A stretch of DNA of 64,000 nt from Desulfobacillus sp041396245 (lineage in GTDB: Bacteria; Pseudomonadota; Gammaproteobacteria; Burkholderiales; Rhodocyclaceae). A program made the position numbers and the translations under genes. The DNA lies in assembly GCA_041396245.1 (NCBI GenBank), contig JAWKYW010000015.1, positions 15,565 through 79,564 of the forward strand, written 5' to 3'. Below the pieces are notes generated by a model. It saw only the letters and a list, made by a program, of their open reading frames with translations, made no database searches and had not been told where the DNA came from. Of the stretch, positions 57,882-64,000 are shown piece after piece; within the stretch, counting starts at the first letter, position 1, and each line of letters starts with the position of its first letter.

Positions 57882-58808
57882 TTATTGCTTCGTGTCGCCC
57901 TGCGACAGGCCGAGCACATAAGCGGCCAGCAGGTGGCTCTTCGCCTCGCCGAGAAAGTCCTTGTGGGCGGGCATCCTGTTGCTGCGGCCCCTGGTGACGG
58001 TTTCGATGATGACTGCCTCGGAAGAACCGTAGAGCCAGATCGAGTCGGTCAGGTTGGGCGCGCCCAGGGCCTGCATGCCCTTCGCCTCGGGCCCGTGGCA
58101 GCCGGCGCAGCCGACGCTGGCGAAGGCTTCCTTGCCGCGCGCGGCGCGCGCCGCGTCGTGGGCAAGCTTGTCGGGCGAGAGCGAGCGCACGTAGTGGGCG
58201 AGATCCTTGACGCCCTCCGCGCCGAGATGCCCGTGCGGCGGCATGACGCCCTGGCGGCCCTCCAGGATGGAGGCCAATATCTGCTCCGGCTCGCCGCCCC
58301 ACAGCCAGTCGCCGTCGGTCAGGTTGGGGAAGCCGCGGGCGCCGCGCGCATCCGAGCCGTGGCACTGCGCGCAGTAGGTCACGAACAGGCGCTCGCCCGT
58401 CTTTCGCGCCTCCGGATCGGCCGCCACCGCCTTGAGGTCCTGGCCCTGGAAGCGGGCGAAGATCGGCGCGTATTGTTCCTCGGCCCGCTTCATCTCGTTT
58501 TCGTACTCGCCGCGCGAACTCCACTTGAAGGCGCCCTCGTAGCTGCCCAGGCCGGGGTAGACCGCGAGGTAGCCGAGCGCGAAGACGACCGTGATGTAGA
58601 ACAGCCAGCTCCACCAGCGCGGCAGCGGGTTGTTGTACTCGGCCAGGTCGCCATCCCAGACGTGGCCCATGGTCTTGACCTCCTCCGCCGAGGCGGCGGT
58701 CTCGCGGGCCTTGCTCTGGCTCCACAGCAGCAGCGCGCAGCCGACAATGCCGCCCAGGGTGATGACCGCCACGAAGGCGCTCCAGAATCCGCTGTCGAAA
58801 TCGCTCAT
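57882..58808 (-). CDS. ccoP: Cytochrome cbb3 oxidase subunit III (CcoP)
   Basis: 308 aa. N-terminal helix (VAVITLGGIVGCALLLWSQ) and a second (RWWSWLFYITVVFALGYLAVYPGLGSYEG), then two c-type haem domains with CAQCH and CAGCH sites. Transfers electrons from the bc1 complex side to CcoO/CcoN. Start overlaps ccoQ by four bases. Confidence 0.95.
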   Translation of the reverse strand: MSDFDSGFWSAFVAVITLGGIVGCALLLWSQSKARETAASAEEVKTMGHVWDGDLAEYNNPLPRWWSWLFYITVVFALGYLAVYPGLGSYEGAFKWSSRGEYENEMKRAEEQYAPIFARFQGQDLKAVAADPEARKTGERLFVTYCAQCHGSDARGARGFPNLTDGDWLWGGEPEQILASILEGRQGVMPPHGHLGAEGVKDLAHYVRSLSPDKLAHDAARAARGKEAFASVGCAGCHGPEAKGMQALGAPNLTDSIWLYGSSEAVIIETVTRGRSNRMPAHKDFLGEAKSHLLAAYVLGLSQGDTKQ

Positions 58809-58987
58809 GATGTCTTCCCTTGCCGGTGTGCGTCGCCCTCCACGGCGGCTTCGTCCTCGCTGAAGGGCAGCCGGGCGGCTTCCTCGAAAGCCGCGCGCCG
58901 CCGCCCGCTCCAGGCCCACGCCACGATGCCGATGAAGGCGATGAATGCCAGCACCGTGACGAGCGAACGCATGTCGTTGATGTCCAT
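58805..58987 (-). CDS. ccoQ: Cytochrome cbb3 oxidase subunit CcoQ
   Basis: 60 aa. One membrane helix (LVTVLAFIAFIGIVAWAWSG) and a charged tail. Small subunit that stabilises CcoP-CcoNO association. Lies four bases after the ccoO stop. Confidence 0.9.
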   Translation of the reverse strand: MDINDMRSLVTVLAFIAFIGIVAWAWSGRRRAAFEEAARLPFSEDEAAVEGDAHRQGKTS

Positions 58988-58991
58988 GACC

Positions 58992-59600
58992 CTACCTCTG
59001 CTTGAGGGCCGTGCCGAGGCCCTGCAGATAGGCGATCAGGGCGTCCATCTCGGTCTTGCCTTCGAGCATCGCCTTGGCCCCGGCGATGTCCTCGTCGGTG
59101 TAGGGCACGCCGAGCATGCGCAGCGCACGCAGCTTGGCCTCGATGTCGCCGGTCGGCGCCGGGCGCTCGAGGAAGGCGTAGGGCGGCATGTTCGACTCCG
59201 GCACCAGATCGCGCGGGTTGACGAGATGCATGCGGTGCCATTCGTCGGAGTAACGCCCGCCGACGCGGTGCAGGTCCGGGCCGGTGCGCTTGCTGCCCCA
59301 CTGGAACGGATGGTCGTAGACGAATTCGCCGGCGACGGAATAATGGCCGTAGCGCTCGGTCTCGGCGCGGAAGGGACGGATCATCTGCGAGTGGCAGTTG
59401 TAGCAGCCCTCGCGAATGTAGATGTCGCGACCGGTCAGCTGCACCGCGTCGTAGGGCTTGAGGCCGGCCACCGGCTGGGTGGTGGATTTCTGGAAGAACA
59501 GCGGCACGATCTCGACCAGGCCGCCGAAGCTGACCACCAGGATGATGAGGCCGATCATCCAGCCGATGTTGCGTTCGATGAAGTCGTGGGTAAGTTTCAT
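58992..59600 (-). CDS. ccoO: Cytochrome cbb3 oxidase subunit II (CcoO)
   Basis: 202 aa. N-terminal helix (GWMIGLIILVVSFGGLVEIVPLFFQ) and one c-type haem CYNCHSQMIRPFRAETERYGHYS. ERPAPTGDIEAKLRALRMLGVPYTDEDI is the conserved end. Passes electrons to the binuclear centre in CcoN. Confidence 0.95.
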   Translation of the reverse strand: MKLTHDFIERNIGWMIGLIILVVSFGGLVEIVPLFFQKSTTQPVAGLKPYDAVQLTGRDIYIREGCYNCHSQMIRPFRAETERYGHYSVAGEFVYDHPFQWGSKRTGPDLHRVGGRYSDEWHRMHLVNPRDLVPESNMPPYAFLERPAPTGDIEAKLRALRMLGVPYTDEDIAGAKAMLEGKTEMDALIAYLQGLGTALKQR

Positions 59601-59615
59601 TTCATTCCCCTTCGT

Positions 59616-61040
59616 TCAGGCGTGCTGACCGGCCGGAGCCAGCACCGGGGCATCGTAGGGCTTCTGCCCGGCGACGGTCTTCCAGACGTTCCAGGCCATG
59701 ATCAGCATGCCCGTGAGGAACATCAGGCCGCCGAGGAAGCGGATGGCCCAGTAGGGATAGGTCGCCTTGACGCTCTCGACGAAGGCATAGGTGAGCGTGC
59801 CGTCCGGGTTGGTGGCGCGCCACATCAGGCCCTGCATCACGCCGGCGATCCACATCGAGGCGATATAGAGCACGACGCCGATGGTGGCGATCCAGAAATG
59901 CGCCGTCATCAGCTTGACGCTGTACATCTGCTCCTTGCCGAACAGGCGCGGGATCAGGTAGTAGATCGAGCCGATGGAGATGAAGGCCACCCAGCCGAGC
60001 GCGCCGCTGTGCACGTGGCCGACCGTCCAGTCGGTGTAGTGCGACAGGGCATTGACCGTCTTGATCGACATCATCGGCCCCTCGAAGGTGCTCATGCCGT
60101 AGAACGACAGGCTGGTGATGAGGAACTTCAGGATCGGGTCGTCGCGCAGTTTGTGCCAGGCGCCGGACATGGTCATGATGCCGTTGATCATGCCGCCCCA
60201 GCTGGGCGCCAGCAGGATCAGCGAAAAGATCATGCCGACCGACTGGGTCCAGTCGGGCAATGCGGTGTAGTGCAGGTGGTGCGGGCCGGCCCACATGTAG
60301 GTGAAGATCAGCGCCCAGAAATGCACCACCGAGAGGCGGTAGGAATACACGGGACGGCCGGCCTGCTTCGGCACGAAGTAGTACATCATGCCGAGAAAAC
60401 CGGCGGTGAGGAAGAAACCGACCGCGTTGTGGCCGTACCACCACTGCACCATCGCGTCCTGCACGCCGGCGTAGCAGGAGTAGGACTTGGTCAGCGTCAC
60501 CGGGATCGCGCAGCTGTTGACCAGGTGCAGCAGCGCCACCGTCAGGATGAAGCCGCCGTAGAACCAGTTGGCGACGTAGATGTGCGGCACCTTGCGCCTG
60601 ACGATGGTGCCGAAGAATACGATGGCATAGGATACCCACACCAGGGTGATGAGGATGTCGATCGGCCATTCGAGCTCGGCGTACTCCTTGCTGCTGGTGA
60701 TGCCCAGCGGCAGCGTCACGGCCGCCAGCACGATGACCAGTTGCCAGCCCCAGAAGGTAAACGCCGCCAGGCCCGGTGCGAACAGCGTCGTGTGGCAGGT
60801 GCGCTGCACGACGTAATAGCTGGTGGCGATCAGCGCGCAACCGCCGAAGGCGAAGATCACGGCGTTGGTATGCAGCGGGCGCAGGCGGCCGTAGCCGAGC
60901 CATTCCGCCAGGTTGAGTTCCGGCCACACCAGCTGGGCGGCGATGATGACGCCGACCAGCATGCCGACGATGCCCCAGACCACCGTCATCACGGCGAACT
61001 GGCGCACCACCTTGTAGTTGTATGTTGCCTGGTTGTCCAT
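59616..61040 (-). CDS. ccoN: Cytochrome cbb3 oxidase subunit I (CcoN)
   Basis: 474 aa, twelve helices. Histidine ligands for the haem b and the haem b3/CuB site include HTNAVIFAFGGCALI, WYGHNAVGFFLTAGFLG, HFWALIFTYMWAGPHHLHYTALPDW and the VGHVHSGALGW segment. Reduces O2 with high affinity. Expressed from an FNR promoter (61104-61145). Confidence 0.96.
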   Translation of the reverse strand: MDNQATYNYKVVRQFAVMTVVWGIVGMLVGVIIAAQLVWPELNLAEWLGYGRLRPLHTNAVIFAFGGCALIATSYYVVQRTCHTTLFAPGLAAFTFWGWQLVIVLAAVTLPLGITSSKEYAELEWPIDILITLVWVSYAIVFFGTIVRRKVPHIYVANWFYGGFILTVALLHLVNSCAIPVTLTKSYSCYAGVQDAMVQWWYGHNAVGFFLTAGFLGMMYYFVPKQAGRPVYSYRLSVVHFWALIFTYMWAGPHHLHYTALPDWTQSVGMIFSLILLAPSWGGMINGIMTMSGAWHKLRDDPILKFLITSLSFYGMSTFEGPMMSIKTVNALSHYTDWTVGHVHSGALGWVAFISIGSIYYLIPRLFGKEQMYSVKLMTAHFWIATIGVVLYIASMWIAGVMQGLMWRATNPDGTLTYAFVESVKATYPYWAIRFLGGLMFLTGMLIMAWNVWKTVAGQKPYDAPVLAPAGQHA

Positions 61041-61103
61041 AGCGGAGGGCCTCTTTCTGGAAATGCCTTCTTCGGCCTGGGGAGGATAACCCCATCAGCC
61101 GAA

Positions 61104-61109
61104 ATGATA
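61104..61109 (-). promoter_or_regulatory. -10 element of ccoNOQP
   Basis: TATCAT on the minus strand, 22 bp from the FNR box at 61132-61145, giving a predicted start near 61097. Confidence 0.65.
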
Positions 61110-61131
61110 TGTGCGAATTATCGCTTTTTGA

Positions 61132-61145
61132 TTGATTCAGGTCAA
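61132..61145 (-). promoter_or_regulatory. FNR box of ccoNOQP
   Basis: TTGACCTGAATCAA on the minus strand, centred 41.5 bp from the predicted transcription start. Confidence 0.75.
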
Positions 61146-61193
61146 AAGCAATAATTTTATTCTTTGATTAATGTCATGGTTGTTCAGCACGGC

Positions 61194-61220
61194 AAAAAAA
61201 AGGGTGCGCAACGCGCACCC
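61194..61220 (-). terminator. Intrinsic terminator between ccoS and ccoN
   Basis: On the minus strand a GGGTGCGC/GCGCACCC stem (61202-61220) is followed by eight T (61194-61201), a strong rho-independent terminator. Confidence 0.9.
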
Positions 61221-61270
61221 CAACCCCAACAGAGAGACAAGACTTCGGACCCTTGCGAGCCCAAAACCTT
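61194..61270 (-). ncRNA. Candidate FNR-activated small RNA
   Basis: A class II FNR promoter (box 61305-61318, -10 CATACT 61277-61282) would start transcription near 61270, and the intrinsic terminator at 61194-61220 would end it, giving an RNA of about 77 nt with no coding potential. It contains an unpaired pyrimidine-rich stretch TTGTCTCTCTGTT (61228-61240) and a strong terminal hairpin. It resembles FnrS of E. coli in control and architecture, not in sequence as far as I can tell. Existence is a prediction. Confidence 0.6.
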
Positions 61271-61276
61271 GGGCGA

Positions 61277-61282
61277 AGTATG
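61277..61282 (-). promoter_or_regulatory. -10 element of the candidate small RNA
   Basis: CATACT on the minus strand, four of six to TATAAT, 22 bp from the FNR box. Confidence 0.5.
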
Positions 61283-61304
61283 GATACCCGGGTCCCGGAA
61301 ATAA

Positions 61305-61318
61305 TTGACATGGGTCAA
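61305..61318 (-). promoter_or_regulatory. FNR box of the candidate small RNA
   Basis: TTGACCCATGTCAA on the minus strand, a TTGAC N4 GTCAA palindrome in the 297-bp gap between ccoS and ccoN. No gene lies behind it before the terminator. Confidence 0.7.
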
Positions 61319-61337
61319 ATGCCGATCGATTCCGATA

Positions 61338-61553
61338 TTACTTTCGTGCAATATCGGTCACATCCTCGTGCTGCGCCGCGGCATCGCCGCCGGGCCCCGG
61401 TCGCGCCCCCGGGCGGTCGTCATCCATGATGACCCGGAAGCCCGGCCCTTCGAGGTCGTCGAACTGCCCGTTTCTGACCGACCACCAGAAGATCGCGCCG
61501 ATCAGAAAGACCAGCACGACGGAGAGCGGGATGAGCAGGTACAGGATTTCCAT
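61338..61553 (-). CDS. ccoS: Cytochrome cbb3 maturation protein CcoS
   Basis: 71 aa. MEILYLLIPLSVVLVFLIGAIFWWSVRNGQFDDLEGPGFRVIMDDD is the CcoS signature: one helix then GQFDDLEGP. It is needed to insert haem and Cu cofactors in CcoN. The ATG overlaps the ccoI stop by one base. Confidence 0.92.
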   Translation of the reverse strand: MEILYLLIPLSVVLVFLIGAIFWWSVRNGQFDDLEGPGFRVIMDDDRPGARPGPGGDAAAQHEDVTDIARK

Positions 61554-64000
61554 CAAGCCCCCCTGGGTTGCAGTCGCAGTGCGTTGGCGACCACCAGCAG
61601 GGAGCTCGCCGACATGCCGATGCCGGCCATCCAGGGCGTGACCCAGCCCATCATCGCCAGCGGAATTGCCAGGATATTGTAGGCGAAGGCCCAGCCCAGG
61701 TTCTGCCGCACGACGCGCGCCGTGCGGCGCGCCAGCGCCACGCCTTCCGCCAGGCTGGAAAGATCCTCGCCCAGCAGGACGATGTCGCCCTGGTTGCGCG
61801 CCAGTTCCGTGCCGCCGCCCATGGCGACGGACACCTGGGCCTGGGCGAGCACCGGGGCGTCGTTCACCCCGTCTCCCGCCATCGCCACCACCGCGCCACC
61901 CGCCTGCAGGCGGGTGATGAAGTCGTGCTTGTCCCGCGGCGTCATGCCGCCATGCGCATCCGCGATGCCCAGGGCGCCGGCCACCTGCCGCACCGCCTCG
62001 GCGGAATCGCCCGAAAGCAGGCTGACGCGGCAGCCCATGCCCTGGAGTCGGTCCGCCAGCCCGGCCGCGCCGGGACGCACCTCGTCGCCAAGCCGGAATA
62101 CGGCCAGCCAACCGCTATCGTCAGCCAGGGTCACGCCGGTGTCGCCCGCGGCGAGCAGCGTCTGCGCAGCGGCCGGCAGCGCTTGCCCGTGCAGCACCCC
62201 GGCGAAGGCCGGCCGGCCCAGGCGCAGGCGGCGGCCGTCGACTACCCCTTCCACGCCCTGGCCGGTGTGCGCCTGCAGCGCCTGCGGTGCGGGCAGCGCA
62301 GTCCCCTCCATCCCGTCCATTGCCTCGCGCAAGGCGCGGCCGATGGCATGCTCCGAGCCCTGCTCCAGCGCGGCCGCCAGGCGCAACGCCGCCTCCGCCG
62401 TCAGGCCGGCCAAGGGCAGTGTTTCCCGCAACCGCAGCCGCCCCCAGGTCAGCGTGCCGGTCTTGTCGAAGACGAAATGGTCGACGCGGGCCAGCGACTC
62501 GATGGCATGGCCGCGCGACACGAGGAGGCCGATGCGCGAGAAGGCACCGGTGGCCACCGCCAGCGCCGCCGGCGTGGCGAGCGACAGCGCGCAGGGACAG
62601 CTCACCACCAGCACCGAGACGAAGATCCACAAGGCGCGCGAAGGATCGATCTGGCTCCAGGCCAGGCCGGTGCCCAGCGCCAGCAGCAGCAGCGCGGCCA
62701 CGAACCAGGCCGCCACGCGGTCGGCCAGCTGGACGAGGCGCGGCTTCTCGGTGATGGCCCGCTCCATCAGGCGCATGATCGAGGCCAGACGCGTCGCCTC
62801 GCCGACCTGCTCGACCCGAACCACGAGGGGACTGCGGATATTCACGGTGCCGCCGCTGAGCGGACTGCCGGCCAGCTTGGCGACCGGGCGGCTCTCGCCG
62901 GTGAGGAGCGACTCGTCGACCTCGCTTTCGCCGGTCAGCACCGCGCCGTCGGCCGGCACGGTCTGGCCGGGCGCCACCAGCACGCGGTCGCCCGGCCGGA
63001 GGTCGGCGACGGCCACCCGCTCCGTGGTCAGGTCGGGATAGGCGTCCAGCCGTTGGGCGAAGGCCGGCAGGGCCCGGCCGACGCGCTCGAGGGCGCGCAC
63101 CGAGCGGTGCCGCGCCAGCATCTCGAGATAGCGGCCGCCCAGCAGCAGGAAGACGAACATCGTCACCGAGTCGAAATACACCTCTCCCGTTCCGGCCAGC
63201 GTCGCCCACACGCTGGCGGCGAAGGCGGTGCCGATCCCCAGCGCCACCGGCACATCCATGCCGACGCGCCCGAGGCGCAGGTCGCGCCAGGCGTTGCGGA
63301 AGAAGGGCGCGGCGGAGTACAGCACCACCGGCAGCGTCAGCACCAGGCCGGCCCAGCGCAGCAGGTCGCCGATGCCGGCACCCATCTCGCCCTCGCCCGC
63401 CACGTAGGCCGGCACGGCGTACATCATTACCTGCATCATGCCGAAACCGGCGACGAACAGGCGCCACAGGGCGGTGCGGCGTTCGCGCGCGGCCACCTCT
63501 TCAGCGCGGGCGGCATCGTAGGGATGGGCCTGGTAGCCGATCGCCGCCACCGCGGCGAGGATGCCGGAGAGGCGGATCTGCCGTTCGTCCCAGCGCACGC
63601 GGGCGCGCCGCGTGGCGTAGTTGATGTCCACCGCCGTGACGCCGGCCTGGCGCGTCAGGTGCCGCTCGTTGAGCCAGACGCAGGCGGCACAGGTAATGCC
63701 CTCGAGGATGAGCGAGGCCTCGCGCTCGTGCCCGGACAGCGGCCGCACGAAGCTCTTCTGCACTTCGGGATGGTCGAACAAAGTCAGTTCCCGCAGGACG
63801 GCGGGCAGCGCCTCGTGCGGTCGCTCCGGCAGCGCGTCGCGGTGGCGGTAGTAGTCGTCGAGGCCGTTGTCGACGATGGCCTGCGCCACCGCCTGGCAGC
63901 CGGCGCAGCACATCGCGCGCGGCGCGCCGTCGATGGTCGCGGCGAAGCGCGCGCCTTGCGGAATCGGCAGGCCGCAGTGGTAGCAGGATTGTTCGGCCGG
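61553..64000 (-). CDS. ccoI: Copper-translocating P-type ATPase CcoI (5' end outside window)
   Basis: At least 815 aa; the frame is open to the right edge. Before the internal ATG at 63913 the reading continues upstream as CYHCGLPIPQGARFAATIDG, so the true start is beyond 64000. MCCAGCQAV, the HMA site EGITCAACVW, CPC motif LVVSCPCALSLATPAA, phosphorylation site DKTGTLT and MAGDGVNDAPVLAQ are intact. The Cys-rich N-terminus is typical of CcoI/FixI, which supplies Cu to the cbb3 oxidase. Copy 18 of the dispersed repeat lies in the region between N-terminal cysteines and the HMA domain. Confidence 0.93.
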   Translation of the reverse strand, partial: PAEQSCYHCGLPIPQGARFAATIDGAPRAMCCAGCQAVAQAIVDNGLDDYYRHRDALPERPHEALPAVLRELTLFDHPEVQKSFVRPLSGHEREASLILEGITCAACVWLNERHLTRQAGVTAVDINYATRRARVRWDERQIRLSGILAAVAAIGYQAHPYDAARAEEVAARERRTALWRLFVAGFGMMQVMMYAVPAYVAGEGEMGAGIGDLLRWAGLVLTLPVVLYSAAPFFRNAWRDLRLGRVGMDVPVALGIGTAFAASVWATLAGTGEVYFDSVTMFVFLLLGGRYLEMLARHRSVRALERVGRALPAFAQRLDAYPDLTTERVAVADLRPGDRVLVAPGQTVPADGAVLTGESEVDESLLTGESRPVAKLAGSPLSGGTVNIRSPLVVRVEQVGEATRLASIMRLMERAITEKPRLVQLADRVAAWFVAALLLLALGTGLAWSQIDPSRALWIFVSVLVVSCPCALSLATPAALAVATGAFSRIGLLVSRGHAIESLARVDHFVFDKTGTLTWGRLRLRETLPLAGLTAEAALRLAAALEQGSEHAIGRALREAMDGMEGTALPAPQALQAHTGQGVEGVVDGRRLRLGRPAFAGVLHGQALPAAAQTLLAAGDTGVTLADDSGWLAVFRLGDEVRPGAAGLADRLQGMGCRVSLLSGDSAEAVRQVAGALGIADAHGGMTPRDKHDFITRLQAGGAVVAMAGDGVNDAPVLAQAQVSVAMGGGTELARNQGDIVLLGEDLSSLAEGVALARRTARVVRQNLGWAFAYNILAIPLAMMGWVTPWMAGIGMSASSLLVVANALRLQPRGA
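63780..63803 (+). repeat. 24-bp dispersed repeat, copy 18
   Basis: Forward copy in ccoI (core GTCAGTTCC); on the coding strand it encodes REL/TLF, between PAVLRE and DHPEVQKSF. Confidence 0.65.

Overview
The window is GC-rich (roughly two thirds G+C by eye), densely coding DNA from a respiring, facultatively anaerobic betaproteobacterium. The gene set (cbb3 oxidase, FNR, two NnrS proteins, HemN, PHA synthase, Czc efflux, P19-type iron uptake) and the style of the proteins suggest Rhodocyclales or a close relative; that placement is inference from protein character, not from a marker gene. No rRNA, tRNA, CRISPR array, prophage or intact insertion sequence was seen.

Layout: (1) 1-9.2 kb, housekeeping: lolA (partial), ftsK, a Crp-type regulator, trxB, an Smr protein, an ArnT-like glycosyltransferase, and ppa-nadE-glnB. 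(2) 9.4-17.3 kb, metal efflux: a CadR/PbrR-type MerR regulator divergent from a transglutaminase-like gene followed by czcI, czcC, czcB, czcA and a PII-like gene, with a MerR-type operator-promoter between them. (3) 17.4-27.3 kb, iron: a P19/porin/cupredoxin/polyferredoxin/hemP/bfd/bfr operon, then tonB-exbB-exbD, a haem-type TonB receptor whose promoter carries a perfect FNR box and a Fur box, and a membrane-anchored c-type cytochrome-like protein. (4) 27.5-28.1 kb, a HigBA/RelE-like toxin-antitoxin pair of lower GC. (5) 28.4-38.4 kb, stress and membrane genes: tspO, DUF423, ahpCF, dps, a SenB-like glycosyltransferase, terB, nfeD plus an SPFH protein, a ZIP transporter and an MFS permease. 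(6) 38.4-50.4 kb, copper handling and anaerobic control: nnrS, copZ, a periplasmic ankyrin protein, copA, a TauE-like gene, hemN, fnr, sirB2, a second nnrS, a Crp/Fnr regulator, a large membrane protein, a DUF2249 protein and hemerythrin. (7) 50.6-51.1 kb, a small DUF4258/DUF2283 pair. (8) 51.1-64 kb, phaC and an MBL-fold nuclease divergent from uspA and a hemerythrin gene, then the cbb3 locus ccoI-ccoS-ccoNOQP-ccoG-ccoH.

Regulatory logic: six FNR-type boxes (TTGAY N4 RTCAA) lie at 24368, 45068, 50421, 54353, 61132 and 61305. Four of them sit 21-22 bp from a recognisable -10 element, the geometry of a class II FNR promoter. They tie haem-type uptake, hemN/fnr, hemerythrin, uspA and ccoNOQP into one low-oxygen programme. 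The box at 61305 drives no gene: it is followed by a -10, about 77 nt of non-coding sequence and an intrinsic terminator, so it looks like an FNR-activated small RNA between ccoS and ccoN.

The other unusual signal is a dispersed 24-bp motif (AAAGTCAGTCCC, one free base, GC, three free bases, ACGGCG) in 18 recognisable copies, both between and inside genes and encoding GLTF/GLTL or KSQS stretches in otherwise unrelated proteins. Pairs of copies bracket both toxin-antitoxin-like modules. A second, palindromic repeat has been incorporated in the same reading frame into the N-termini of the Smr protein and of CcoH.
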